64,000 nucleotides of DNA, taken from positions 1 through 64,000 of the forward strand of contig NZ_PSZP01000005.1 in assembly GCF_004335995.1 (NCBI RefSeq). Reading direction: 5' to 3'. How positions within the stretch are numbered: the stretch's first letter is position 1; the number at the start of each line of letters is the position of its first letter. The position numbers were made by a program, and so were the translations under genes. This document shows positions 42,474 to 53,374 of the stretch, piece after piece. Under the pieces are notes generated by a model, which was not told where the DNA came from, did not search any database, and saw nothing but the letters and a program-made list of their open reading frames with translations. This stretch comes from Mycoplasma todarodis. GTDB taxonomy: Bacteria; Bacillota_I; Bacilli_A; Mycoplasmatales; Metamycoplasmataceae.

Positions 42474-43782
42474 ATTTTCCAAGACAAAAGTTCTTAAACA
42501 TTGAATCCAATAAGTCTTCTTGATCGGCTTTACCAAGTATATTTGCTAAATCATCTCAAGCTTTTTGAATATCAATAATAACAGTGTCCGGTCCAAGTTG
42601 CATTTCTAATCCATTTATTGCATCTTGAATAGAGATTAATGCTGCTTTAATCAATGAAAGTTGTCTAGTGTTATAAACTATTCTTTCATCGTTTAAATCA
42701 ATATCTTTAAATTTATCTTCAATTGCATTAAATAATTCAGTAACTTTATTCTCTTTAGCAGAAATTGAAATACCCTCACGTTTTGCTAAATCATTTTTAT
42801 TTCACACTTTTAAGTATGGTCTTCCTTTTGAAGCAGCTTCTATTTCTTCATCATCCTTTGTTTCTCCAATTTTTGAATCAATAAGATGGATGACTAAATC
42901 AGCATTCGAAATCTCAGTAATAGATTTTTCAATACCCATTTTTTCTACTTTATCTTCAGTATTGTGAATACCTGCTGTATCTTTCAATTTCAATAGAACT
43001 TGTCCAATTTGAAGTGTTCCTTCAACAATATCTCTTGTTGTACCTGGTATATCGGTAACGATAGCTTTTTCTTCTTGTAATAGTGCATTTAACAATGAAG
43101 ACTTACCTGCATTAGGTTTACCAACAATAGCAACGGAAACACCTTCGTAAATAGCTCTTGAACTATTTGAAACGTTTACTACATTTGTTATTTCCTTTTC
43201 AATTTCTTTTAAGGCAGGTAATAAATTTTCTGTTGTTAATTGTTCAACATCATCATATTCAGGATAATCAATATTAACTTCACATGTTGCGATGATATTA
43301 AGCATTTTCTTTTTAAGACCTTCTATTAGTTTTGAAGTTCTCCCATCGAATTTTTTAACAGATAGTTTAGTTTGTGCTTCAGATTTAGCGTGGATCAAAT
43401 CATTTATCGCCTCAGCTTTAACAAGGTCCATCTTACCATTCATAAATGAACGTCTTGAAAACTCTCCATTTTCAGCTATTCTTGCTCCATTAGCAAGGAT
43501 TAAACCTAATATTTTATTTGTATTAACTACACCACCATGAGCATTGATTTCAACCGTATCTTCTCCAACAAAAGTATTTGGACCTTTGAATCATGCAACT
43601 AAAACTTCATCAACAACTTCTTTTTGATCCATTATCTTACCAAAAGTTAATGTTTTATCCTTTCCTACTTTACCTGTGAAAATTTTAGAAACGATTTCAA
43701 AAGCCTCAGGACCTGAAACCCTGATAATTGATATAGCCTGGTTTACATTACCAGATGATATTGCTGTTATTGTGTCATACAT
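42472..43782 (-). CDS. mnmE: tRNA modification GTPase MnmE
   Basis: A 436-residue GTPase acting with MnmG on the wobble U34 of tRNAs. The N-terminal folate-binding domain ([22 protein letters not shown]) is followed by the G domain: [29 protein letters not shown] and [11 protein letters not shown]. The end is the catalytic C-terminal FCLGK. TATAAT nine bases upstream, near-leaderless. Confidence 0.97.
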
Positions 43783-43791
43783 AATATAGTT

Positions 43792-43797
43792 ATTATA
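43792..43797 (-). promoter_or_regulatory. mnmE -10 box (near-leaderless)
   Basis: TATAAT nine bases before the ATG at 43782. Confidence 0.55.
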
Positions 43798-43905
43798 AAC
43801 TAAGAGTAATATAAAACCTTAAAAACTTAAAAGTCAGTAAAAAATAGCAAGAAAAATATTTATTTATTTAGCAAATGCTTTAATATTATGTATAGGGAGG
43901 TGGTT

Positions 43906-44697
43906 ATGGAAAACAGAACATTAGGCGTTTGAGTTACCGCTATAATCAACATTTTTATTTCTATCTTTATTCTTGCCGGGATTTTCCTTATGGCATGAAA
44001 TCTATATCACTTTTTAACAAAAATTTTAGGGTTAGCTTATGCAAAGGAAATTAGTGAATATGTAAATGGTTTCACTCATTATTTTAAAAATAAAAAGAGT
44101 GTAGGTCCACAAGACATTGAAAATTTACAAAAGTTAGTTAATGCTTTAAATGCAAATCTTGGCGATCACAAAATTACACTATCACACAGTCTATCACCAC
44201 AGGAAAATTTCCAACACGTGAATGATGCGATTCAGGATTTAATTAAAAACGAAGAAACACAACACACATTCTTTAAAGCGATAATTCAATTAGTTAAAGA
44301 TAAGAATGAAGTCCTAAATGGAATTCAACCAATAAATGATAAGCATGTTGAATTTGCCAAAAGTTTATTCGAATTCTCAGATTATGTTTCATTTAAGAAA
44401 ATTGCTGCATTAGCACTCAAAGATACTGTAGATAAAAAAGGAATTGTTAATTTACTAGTTGAAGGTATGTTCAAATGATTTACACAAACAAGTGGTTGAT
44501 TCTTTATCGGATTATTAATGTTTGCTGTTGGTTGACTATCAGCAACAGTTGCTTCAATAACTACAAAAATCGTAAGGAAAAAGAGAGACTTGAAGGGTGG
44601 AGGTTGACTTATTTTCTGAGCATGATTCATGCCTCTATTTGGTTTTATATTCTATCCAATAATTTCTTTTTCATATATATTACGAAAGAAAGCTTAA
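43906..44697 (+). CDS. Membrane protein of unknown function
   Basis: A 263-residue protein: a transmembrane helix at about 8-35, a ~150-residue soluble helical part, two further helices (about 193-215 and 230-255) and a basic end. Not recognised. Nine Trp codons are TGA. AGGGAGGT precedes the ATG, so it is not leaderless. A tRNA promoter begins eight bases after its stop. Confidence 0.7.
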
Positions 44698-44704
44698 AAA
44701 ATAT

Positions 44705-44710
44705 TATAAT
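44705..44710 (+). promoter_or_regulatory. tRNA-Leu -10 box
   Basis: TATAAT 17 bases before the mature tRNA 5' end. Confidence 0.65.
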
Positions 44711-44727
44711 AAAAGGGCAACACATAT

Positions 44728-44811
44728 GCCCGAGTGATGGAATGGTAGACATGAGAGATTCAAACCCTCTTGCTTTACAGCGTGCTGGTTCAAGTCCAGT
44801 CTCGGGTACCA
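44728..44811 (+). tRNA. tRNA-Leu (anticodon CAA)
   Basis: 84 nt with encoded CCA. Acceptor GCCCGAG pairs with CTCGGGT, the T arm is GCTGG-TTCAAGT-CCAGT, and a long type II variable arm is present. The anticodon loop TTCAAAC gives CAA, reading UUG Leu. One mismatch (A31-C39) sits at the base of the anticodon stem. Confidence 0.93.
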
Positions 44812-44832
44812 TATCAACAATAGTTGCCCATT

Positions 44833-44857
44833 AAAAAATGACCCAAGGTCATTTTTT
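44833..44857. terminator. Bidirectional terminator
   Basis: AAAAAATGACC/GGTCATTTTTT, 11-bp stem with a three-base loop, serving the tRNA and the convergent lipoprotein. Confidence 0.9.
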
Positions 44858-44861
44858 CTTT

Positions 44862-45683
44862 TTAATGATCTAATCCATCAGCACCTTTTGAATTATGATC
44901 GTATGTAAATTCCATAATATCATTGTCATTTAAATAAGTGCTTGAAACACCCATTGATGCAAACTTATGATTAAAGTAAAGCATCATGAAATAATCTTGG
45001 TAATTTCATTGTCTGTTGGTACCGTGTAATCAATGAGTACTTTCTGCTTGATTTTTTGTCTTCTTGAATTTAAATGTGTTCATAAAACGCCCAAATTGTT
45101 CATGTTCGAAATATCTGAATTTAAACCTTTTTGATGCATCCATTAAATCCGTTAATTTTTTATGATCATTAGCGATATCAATGATTTCAGTATAGAAATG
45201 GTGATTCGCTATTACAACAAGAGCTATTTGTTTTCCAGGCTTTTTAACCATAGTTTCATGAATTAAGTTGTAATCCGTTTGTTGTAGAATCCCCTCACCT
45301 TTACCTTTAAATGGAACTCCCTTTATATCTGTTTTATCAGTTCTATTGCCATCTAAGTTATAAATTGATTTTGTGGGTTTAATAACCTGTTTAGGCTTGG
45401 GAGTTATTTTGGGTTTAAGGGTTTGTTTTGGTTTAGTAACTATCTTAGGTTTGGTTGTTACCTTTGGCTTTGAGATTGTCTTTGGTTTGATGACTGTCTT
45501 TGGTTCTGCGATTGTCTTTGGTTCTGTGGTTGTCTTTGGTTTAACTTTTTTGACACTATTGTTATTTTTACTATCGCTTGAATTATCGTGTTTGTTTTCT
45601 TTTGAACAAGAGACTGCTATCGTTGTAGGAATCACCATCACTGCGGCTATTAAAGCCAAATTTATTGTTATTTTATTTTTCAT
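44862..45683 (-). CDS. Lipoprotein with hexapeptide repeats and DUF4430-like end
   Basis: A 273-residue lipoprotein. The signal ends at TTIAVSC-SKENK. Residues about 45-105 are about ten hexapeptide repeats of the form PK-[TIV]-x-x-[KE] (PKTTTEPKTIAEPKTVIKP onward), an extended wall-like stalk. The end (THWLHGTNRQWNYQD, then VSSTYLNDNDIMEFTYDH) follows the W...G...L.(D/N)GD.I.f.Y pattern of DUF4430/transcobalamin-like domains. Likely surface binding; ligand unknown. Its start overlaps the upstream lipoprotein stop (TAATG). Confidence 0.75.
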
Positions 45684-47440
45684 TATTTGAAGAAAACTTC
45701 TTTCCTTGCAACAATGTCATATCTTCATGGATAAGCATGTCTATTTTCATACCTTGCTCAAGTATTTTGAGAACCTAAAGCAAATGGACCGTATGTAACA
45801 TCTTTTTTATGATCAACAGTTCCAAATTTTCATAATGCCGCAACCATAGCAACATCACCAGAATTATGGAAAGTAACTTTAAATAATCTTTTGCTTATTC
45901 TTTCATAAGTTCAAAATCCACTTTTATTAAACTTAGGGAAAAACTTTCTTCTTTTTGCAAAATCGATTTTAGATGCTTTAGGTGCTTTAGCATTGTTGGC
46001 AATAATTGTTGAATCTTCTTCGTAAACACCTTCATCATTAGTTTTTGCTTTGTATCCATAATATTTTGCGATCTTTTCAAAAGTTTCTTTACGCATTCAT
46101 TTACTTGCTTTGTATAAAGCTTGTTGAATTTTAAATGCAGGCGTACCATGAAATGAATAGCTAACTAATGAATTATCATCCGTATCAATTCATGCAGGCA
46201 TATACCCTTCATCTGTGTTTTTTGAATCATTAGGAATCATAGTAAGTTTAGGAACTTCACCATCTATTTTTTTCTGCATCATATTTAATCCCAATATTTC
46301 TTTATTTCATTCAACTACTTTTGGGTGGTATTTAGCAACTACTCCAGTATCATAAAATCAAAGGTTTTTAAGGAAATCAGCAGGTTTAATACCATCCGAG
46401 TCATCTTCATTATATTTGACAACGAATGAATCACCATCACCAAATTGCATTGTTTGTTGTTGTGTTCCTGCTCAACCAGTATGTTTACCGAGTTCCATAA
46501 TATTTTTAGAGCTATCTAATGGTGTTCATTTAACATCCTTACCAATATGACCTTTTCCAAGTCTACCGTTGTAAAATTCTCTAGTTAGGTATAACCCCTC
46601 TGCTTTTTCGGTTGTTTCTTCTTTAAAGGAAACCTCTAAACTAAAATGGTTTAGCCTTTTATCCTGTTGAAGAAATTTTTTAACCTCTTTTATAGAATTT
46701 ATTTTTTTACCTTGTTCATTAATTAATTCACTAAGTTTTTCCATTCCTTCAAGAGGACCGTTTGTTAATAATGTTTTTTTGTAGTACGGATCTGATAATT
46801 CTTTCTTCATTTTTGCGATTCATTCATAAGTAATTACATAGTTGTAGTATTTTTGGAATTCTTTGAATTCATTAGCTTTGATTGTGATTGTTTTTCCTTC
46901 ATCATCAATCAACACATCTTTTCCCTCGTTGATAATCTTTTGATTTTTTTCTTCTCTCTCTTTTAAGAATTCATCACTTTTAAATTTATCTATTTTAAAT
47001 CCTTTATCTTGAGTATGCAACAATAAGTCAACACTTGTTCCATATCAAATGTGTGTCATCATAAAATAATTAAACGTCTTATCATTTTCAACATTCATAT
47101 TATTTGTAGCTGTTTTTCAACTTTGCATAAACATTTGGTAATTCACCAATTGTGTTACAGGAACCTTTGTTAAGTTTGTTTTTTGTTTTGGTTGTTTCTT
47201 CAATGTTGGTTTTGATTGTTTCTTTGCTGTTGGTTTTGATTGTTTCTTTGGTGTTGGAGTAACTTTTTCTGGTTCTTCTTTTCCTCCGATTTGGTGATCA
47301 CCTTTGTTATTAATTTGTTTATTTTTTTTCGGGTGTGCAACTCCCTTTTCATTCGTTTTACCACATGAAATAATTGTTGCTATGGGTGTTGCTAAAGCAG
47401 CCACCGTTACGAGACTCATTCCTATTTTCTTTTTAATCAT
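45683..47440 (-). CDS. Large lipoprotein with Lys/Pro repeats
   Basis: A 585-residue lipoprotein. The signal MIKKKIGMSLVTVAAL leads to lipobox TIISC-GKTN. A stalk with the repeats KKQSKPT (three near-copies, about 65-90) leads to a ~480-residue extracellular part containing HTGWAGTQQQTMQFGDGDSF and SLVSYSFHGTPAFK. No known enzyme domain. Many TGA Trp codons. It has AAGGAG before the ATG and a leader with a conditional terminator. It is translationally coupled to the second lipoprotein, which has a similar stalk. Confidence 0.75.
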
Positions 47441-47465
47441 TCTTTTCTCCTTTTTTGTATTAAAA

Positions 47466-47494
47466 ACGCACAACTTATTATTAAGTTGTTGCGT
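47466..47494 (-). terminator. Conditional terminator before the lipoprotein operon
   Basis: ACGCAACAACTT pairs with AAGTTGTGCGT and is followed by five T, all inside the 5' leader and upstream of the Shine-Dalgarno site. Confidence 0.7.
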
Positions 47495-47630
47495 CAAAAA
47501 AGAGAGGTAACAACTTCATCCTTAGTAAAGTATTTTATTTTATTATTAAATAAGTTTTCCGGCTTCACGGTTGCTAGGACAGCTGACTTAGTCATTCCTT
47601 GTACATTTAATAGGTTATATGTAATTGTGC
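47466..47630 (-). promoter_or_regulatory. Riboswitch-like leader of the lipoprotein operon
   Basis: A TATAAT at 47637-47642 predicts a 5' end at 47630. Three pairings exclude each other: terminator (47466-47494); antiterminator AAGTTGTT (47509-47516) with AACAACTT (47483-47490); and anti-antiterminator TAGCAAC (47570-47576) with GTTGTTA (47508-47514, one G-U). The upstream part also has TGAC/GTCA and an unusually GC-rich block (CAACCGTGAAGCCGG). This is riboswitch-type logic. I cannot assign a ligand or family. Confidence 0.55.
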
Positions 47631-47636
47631 ATTTAA

Positions 47637-47642
47637 ATTATA
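47637..47642 (-). promoter_or_regulatory. -10 box of lipoprotein operon
   Basis: TATAAT on the minus strand about 200 bases before the first lipoprotein ATG. Confidence 0.55.
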
Positions 47643-47703
47643 TAACTCTGCATTTTTTTAGAGTGGTATGTTTTTATAATATTGAGCTTATTATCAAAAT
47701 AAA

Positions 47704-47721
47704 AAAATGGCGAACCATTTT
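47704..47721 (-). terminator. Terminator after pepP
   Basis: AAAATGG-TTCG-CCATTTT with the stable UUCG loop, then seven T on the minus strand. Confidence 0.88.
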
Positions 47722-47725
47722 AAAA

Positions 47726-48766
47726 TTATATTTTCGATAATATTTCATATCCATCTTTTGTTACAAGGATATCATCTTCAATTCTATAACCACCAAGACC
47801 TTCAATATAAATACCTGGTTCAACTGTTATTACATTTCCAACTTCAAGGGGATCTTTATTATATTTAGATGCATCAGGGAACTCGTGCATATCAATTCCT
47901 AGTCCATGACCGGTTCCATGACCGAATTTATCTCCATATCCTTTTTCAGTAATGTAATCCCTTGCAATTGCATCAATTGTTGCTCCTGATACACCTGGTT
48001 TAACAGCCGCAATGGCTAATTGTTGAGCTTTCCTTACGATATTTGCAATCTCTTTCATTTTGGGATCTACTTCTTTACTAACTGGTATTGTTCTTGTTAT
48101 ATCACACATATAACCTTTAAAAGTAACCCCAAAATCAACTACAACATATTCACCTTCGATAAGTTTTTTATCTCCGGGTACCGAGTGTGCTTTCGCTCCA
48201 TTTGGCCCCGAACCCACAATTGTTTCGAACCCCATTTTGTCAGCACCATTAAATTTACAACGTGCTTCTAGAAGATTGGCAATTTCTTTTTCAGTTATAC
48301 CCGGCTTAATTTCATCCATAATTTCTTCCAATGACGTTAAAGCTATTTGAGAAGCTTTTCTTATTCTTGAAATCTCATCTTTATTTTTGACATTCCTTCA
48401 AGTTTGGCTTTGCAAGGGAATTAGTTGAGCATTTGGAAATAATTCTTGAAGTTCAATGAATTCTGAATACGGAATATAATCAGCTTCAAACCCAATTCTT
48501 TTATATTCATTCCCACTAACAACTTCTTTAATTGGTGTCTTGTTTGTTAGGAATACATCCACATTTTTTGCACTTTCTTTGGCAGTTATGATATATCTTG
48601 AATCCACAAACAATCTTGCATCTTTATTATCAATTATGAGAGTTCCATCTGATGAATGAACGTTTGCATATCAAAATCTATTTTGATGTGATCAAACATA
48701 AATTGCATCCAATTTCTCTTCTTTCATAATATCTTTTATCACTTCTATTTTTTTATCTTTTATCAT
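47726..48766 (-). CDS. pepP: Xaa-Pro aminopeptidase (M24 family)
   Basis: A 346-residue pita-bread metallopeptidase removing N-terminal residues before Pro. The creatinase-like N-domain (to ~120) is followed by the catalytic domain with metal ligands in VVVDFGVTFKGYMCDITRT, GHGTGHGLGIDMHE, VEPGIYIEGLGG and the last Glu of RIEDDILVT. Leaderless start: TATAAT six bases before the ATG. Confidence 0.95.
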
Positions 48767-48772
48767 ACAAGA

Positions 48773-48778
48773 ATTATA
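48773..48778 (-). promoter_or_regulatory. -10 box of leaderless pepP
   Basis: TATAAT exactly six bases before the ATG. Confidence 0.7.
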
Positions 48779-48880
48779 ATTCTAGAATGGGTAAAGAATA
48801 TTTTTTCCATTAGGGGGAAAATAAGTTTTTAAACCCTTCACATGAAATAATTAATGTGTATATATTAAGGAGAGTAAATT

Positions 48881-49960
48881 ATGAATAAAGATAAAACTTG
48901 AAAAATTTTAAAAGACTACATGGAAACTGACGGGCTTTCAAGATTCGAAGAAAAAGTAGCTAAAAAACTGAGAAATTCAATAGATGAGAAAGCATTTGAA
49001 ATAACAAGAGATAGAATGGGTTCAATGTTAATTAGGAAAGGGGAAGAAAACGGACCTAAAATAGTTTTTGCTGCACATATGGATGAAGTTGGTTACCTTG
49101 TTCAAGACATACAAAAGAATGGGCAGATCAGACTTTCAATGGTTGGTGGAATATGAGGTCACTCAATAGTAGGTTCTGAAGGTAAGATAGTGTCTTCTGG
49201 AGGCAAGGAATTCAAAGGTATTTTTGGACATACTTCAACACACTTAAATACAGATGAAAAAGAAAAGAAAGTAATGGAACTAAAAGAAATGTATATCGAT
49301 TGTGGTTTCACTTCTAAAAAGCAAGCTGAAAAAGCGGGTATAGAGATAGGTGATCCAATTTACCTTGTAGCTAACTCATTTAGAATGGGGGAAGACAAGG
49401 AATTTGCAAACGGTAAAGCAATGGATAACAGAGCAGGATTAACAGCTTTAACCATGGCAATAAAAGAACTTGAAAAAGAAAACATAAAGTCAAATGCTTA
49501 TTTTGTAGGTACAGTTCAAGAGGAAGTTGGAACAAGGGGTGCAAAAACATCAATTTCAATAATTAAGCCTTCGGTTGCTTTTGCAGTAGATACTTGTCCT
49601 TCACACGATACCTATGGAGCACAAGAAGGGACACCTGAATTAGGTAAAGGTGTTGCTATTCTTATCAAGGACGGAAGAACTATGATGGATCCTAAATTAG
49701 TTAAATATGTAATGAATATTGCTAAAAAGAATGATATCAAGTGTTATAAATATGTCGCTCAAGGTGGTGGAACCGATGCGGGTGAACTTCAATATGGTGA
49801 AGGTGGAGTTGCGACCATAACACTTTCAATACCTCAAAGATATTTACACTCCCCAAATGGAATGAGTCACTTAGATGACATTATTGCTACATCTAAATTG
49901 ATAGTTGCAATCGCAAAAGATTTCGACTCTGAAACGCTAGATAAGATAAGTTACAAATAA
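48881..49960 (+). CDS. M42 family glutamyl aminopeptidase
   Basis: A 359-residue M42 peptidase with the His-Asp site FAAHMDEVGYLV, AMDNRAGLTAL (metal-bridging Asp), VGTVQEEVGTRGA (catalytic Glu pair), AVDTCPSHDT and GGGTDAGEL. These enzymes form 12-subunit tetrahedral particles that finish peptide breakdown. AAGGAG precedes the ATG. One Trp is TGA. Confidence 0.95.
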
Positions 49961-49966
49961 ATAATA

Positions 49967-49993
49967 AAAATACTAGAATTACTAGTATTTTTT
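49967..49993. terminator. Bidirectional terminator
   Basis: AATACTAG/CTAGTATT hairpin with T runs both ways, between convergent genes. Confidence 0.82.
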
Positions 49994-51491
49994 ATATTAA
50001 TTTTTTAGAGATATTTTGAATCTCGTTAAATCTTTTTAATAAATCATTTTTGTCTTTAGATTTTGCGTTTATATAAACCTTAATAATTGGTTCTGTACCC
50101 GAAGGTCTTACAGCAATTCACGATTCATCTTCGAACATTATTTTTATCATATTCCCTTTAACTTCTTCAGCTTCTTTGTTGTTGAAATCAACAATTTCTT
50201 TAACACCTTTTATTTTTCTTGCTTTTTTCATAAGTTCACTAATTGAGAAGGTTATTTCTGGTTTGATTTTTATAGGGTTCATCTTCATTTTTGTGAAGTA
50301 ATGTTCTTTTTGTATTTCTTCATAAACATCCAATAATGTTTTACCTTGTTTTTTATAAAAATCAGCTATTTTTGCTATTAGAACAATTGATTGAATTGCA
50401 TCTTTATCTCTACCTATTTTAGATGTATATAAACTTCCATACGACTCTTCAAATCCAAACAAGAATTTATTACCTTCAGCCTCTATCTTATTTGCAAAAT
50501 TACCAATTCACTTAAAACCAGTTGCGAGTTCAATGACGTTTATATTGTGTTTCCTTGCAATAGCTTTTGGTAGATCGGTTGATACAAATGAATACAACAT
50601 ATATCACTCTTTTTTAAGTTTTACTTCTTTTATTCTTTTTGCTAAAAAATCAAAGACAATTGTTCCAGTTTCATTTCCATCCAGCAAAATATATTCACCA
50701 TCTTTAAGTACTCCCACACCCACTCTATCAGCATCAGGATCTGTAACCATTATTAAATCTGTTTTGTTTTGTTGACCTACTTTTTTCACACCTTCAAATG
50801 CAAGTGCGTGCTCTGGATTACAAGACTTTGTATTTTCAAAAGAAATTGATTTAAAATTTTGGGTTTTATCTTCATAGAATTCATAACCAAGTGTTTTTAG
50901 TAATTTAGGAACTATTTTATATCCTGTTCCGTGTAATGGTGAGTATGCAATTTTAATTGTTGGTTTCGCTTGCGGTCCAACTGTTTTTAAAATCCTTTTT
51001 AAATAACTATTAATTATTTTCTGAGGAACCTTTTCTAATTCTTTAATTTCAATGGGATTTTCATGTTCGTACTCCCATGTATGTGACTCACTTTGAACCT
51101 TATCTGCAAAAGTTGGCAATATTTGACATCCTGTTGAATCGTATGCTTTGTAACCATTATATTCTTTGGGATTATGCGAAGCTGTGATCATAACTCCAAA
51201 ATCACACTTCATTTTTCTAATTGCGTACGACACAAGTGGTGTAGGACTTATATCTTCGAATATAAATGTTTTTATACCAAAAAATTCAAATACACTTCCT
51301 GCAACTTCGGCGAATTCTAATGACATATTTCTATTGTCGTAACCGATAACACATTTCTTATCTTCATTTCCTTTTTCAAGAATAACTTTTGCCAATGCAA
51401 AAGAAACTTTTTGTACGGTGGTTTTATTCATGTTCATGTTACCTGAACCGATTATCCCTCTAACTCCCGCTGTTCCAAATTTTAACTCCAT
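49992..51491 (-). CDS. manB: Phosphomannomutase/phosphoglucomutase
   Basis: A 499-residue alpha-D-phosphohexomutase interconverting sugar 1- and 6-phosphates, the link from galactose products (glucose 1-phosphate) to glycolysis. It shows FGTAGVRGIIGSGNMN, catalytic Ser loop MITASHNPKEYNGYKAY, Mg loop VTDPDADRVGVG, sugar loop GFEESYGS and phosphate loop AVRPSGTEPIIKVY. Somewhat shorter than the usual ~560. AAGGGG precedes the ATG. It is divergent from the RpiR regulator. Confidence 0.93.
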
Positions 51492-51576
51492 ATTTACCCC
51501 TTTATTATCATTCAAATTAATTATGTTCCTAAGGAAAAAGATTTGCATATTTTTTTCAAGTTGGAAAATTCAGGAA

Positions 51577-51582
51577 TATAAT
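51577..51582 (+). promoter_or_regulatory. -10 box of leaderless RpiR gene
   Basis: TATAAT exactly six bases before the ATG at 51589. Confidence 0.7.
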
Positions 51583-51588
51583 TATTCT

Positions 51589-52404
51589 ATGGAAACAAAT
51601 TTAAGTGTAATATCAATGAACAATACATACAACTTATCCGACTTAGATAAAAAGATATTAGAGTACCTAAACTCGATCAATTCACAAAACAAATTATTCG
51701 TCTATAAAATCAATGACATGGCAGCAGAAATAGGGGTAACACCTTCCAAAATAACTAAAACTTTAAAGAAGTGTGGATTCAATGGTTTGAAAGATTTTAG
51801 GAAAACAGTGTCGATGGTTAATGGTGAAAGTGTATCTAAAAATAAGCTGGTTCAATATTTAGAAAAAACCCTAATTGTTTCAATGATCAAAACTGTTAAT
51901 GATATTGATGGTTTTGACATAAGATTTTTTAATAAATCTATAAATGAAGCGGAACAAGTTTATATTTTTGGTGGTGGAGCAAATATTTATCTTGCAGAAG
52001 ATTTTGCTGATAAATTAAATAAAATAGGTGTTCGAGCGGCAGCAATAGACATAGCTAAGTCAAAGGCAAACAACATTTTTGATAATTCATTGATAATTGC
52101 ATTGTCAATATCTGGTCAGAATTACAAAATGCACAACAGAATAGAGTATTTAATGGGTAAAAATAAAAATACCAAGTTAATATCTATTTCACTCGCTAGT
52201 GAGTCTAATATAAGCAAATTCGCTGCAAAAGAATTCTCTATTAAGTTTATTGATACACTCTTCCTAAATGAACGTGAGTTACCTAGACATTCAAGAATAT
52301 TAATGCTTACACTTCTTGATGTTCTTTTCCTAGAATACTACCGTACTAACAAAGAAAAATTCGATAAATTAATTGAACAAAACAAAGACATAATAAAAAA
52401 ATAA
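51589..52404 (+). CDS. RpiR/MurR family transcriptional regulator
   Basis: A 271-residue regulator. The N-terminal helix-turn-helix (about 15-80, INDMAAEIGVTPSKITKTLK, GFNGLKDFRKTV) is followed by a SIS sugar-phosphate-binding domain (about 110-240, VYIFGGGANIYLAEDF, LIIALSISGQNY). RpiR proteins sense phosphosugars. The gene ends seven bases from the galM stop and is divergent from the mutase, so it probably controls the lac/gal genes and perhaps the mutase. Leaderless start. Confidence 0.88.
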   Translation: METNLSVISMNNTYNLSDLDKKILEYLNSINSQNKLFVYKINDMAAEIGVTPSKITKTLKKCGFNGLKDFRKTVSMVNGESVSKNKLVQYLEKTLIVSMIKTVNDIDGFDIRFFNKSINEAEQVYIFGGGANIYLAEDFADKLNKIGVRAAAIDIAKSKANNIFDNSLIIALSISGQNYKMHNRIEYLMGKNKNTKLISISLASESNISKFAAKEFSIKFIDTLFLNERELPRHSRILMLTLLDVLFLEYYRTNKEKFDKLIEQNKDIIKK

Positions 52405-52433
52405 GCACAGATTAAACTCTGTTGCTTATTTTT
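52400..52433. terminator. Bidirectional terminator of RpiR and gal operon
   Basis: AATAAGCA-CAGA...TCTG-TTGCTTATT hairpin spanning both stop codons, T-rich on both sides. Confidence 0.78.
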
Positions 52434-53374
52434 AATTCATATGAAGTATTCTCTTCATACGGATTATTTGGATCGATAATAATTTGTCTGTAATTAGGGT
52501 TCTTTTTAGATGTTGGTGGATGTTGATATTCAAAACAAATAGCTTGATTCTTTTCTCCAGAATTTAATAACTTATGTTTTGAAGGTCAATTGTGTGTGTA
52601 AATAACCAAATCATTCAATGATGAATCCATAATTAAACCAATTTCAGCTATTTTTGATACCAAGGAAATTCTCGACGAAGTTATTAGACTTATTGGGTGG
52701 TCAATACCCTGATTAACCATATTTGTTTGGTCATCCCCTATTTTCTTCATGATTTCTTTCACGCTGTTTTCTGAATTTAAATACCAATAAGTTTTCTTTT
52801 CGGGATTAAACGTTTTATTAAGCTTTCAAAAGTAATTTGAATACATTTTTATATTTTGATCGAACACACTTTCTTCGCTAGGAAGTTTCCAATATAAATG
52901 TTGCGTTGGATTACAAATAGTTTTTTTATCGGAAGTTACTTTGTAATGAAAGTTTATAACTCTTCTCTTTGTGTTGAAAATAGTAATAGTTATTTCTATT
53001 TTATAAGTACAATCCAATTCTTTGTTGTATTGCGTAGCAGTACCTATTAACGCTTTTGAAATATCATCCTCTTCTAACTTGAAATCAAAAATTAAGTTAG
53101 CTCATGTTTCATCATTTCCGTGTATATAGTTATTATTATCGTTTACTGATAACTTGACTTTCTTACCTTCAAAATCAACTTCACCCGCCTCAATCCTTCC
53201 AGCTACAGGACCCACAAATGCGTTTAAAAATATATCATTTTCTTCATAACTACTTTGTTTATCAAAACGCAATAAGAAATCAAATAATTCCCCATCCTTT
53301 TTAGCTGCTATTCTTTCAATTGTAAAACCTTTTTTTCTAACCTCTATAAAGACTAAATCATTTTCTAAAATCAT
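52412..53374 (-). CDS. galM: Aldose 1-epimerase (galactose mutarotase)
   Basis: A 320-residue mutarotase with NAFVGPVAGRIEAG, the catalytic-region His in NYIHGNDETW, NPTQHLYWKL, and an acid near CFEYQHPPTS. It converts beta- to alpha-galactose for GalK. It is divergent but keeps the key His motifs. TAATG coupled to galT. Confidence 0.88.

Noticed and set aside
47441-47606. Small protein starting MTKSAVLATVKPENLF in the lipoprotein leader
   Set aside because: The frame is open, but the AAGGA abuts the ATG with no spacing and the frame runs through the terminator. RNA structure explains the sequence better.
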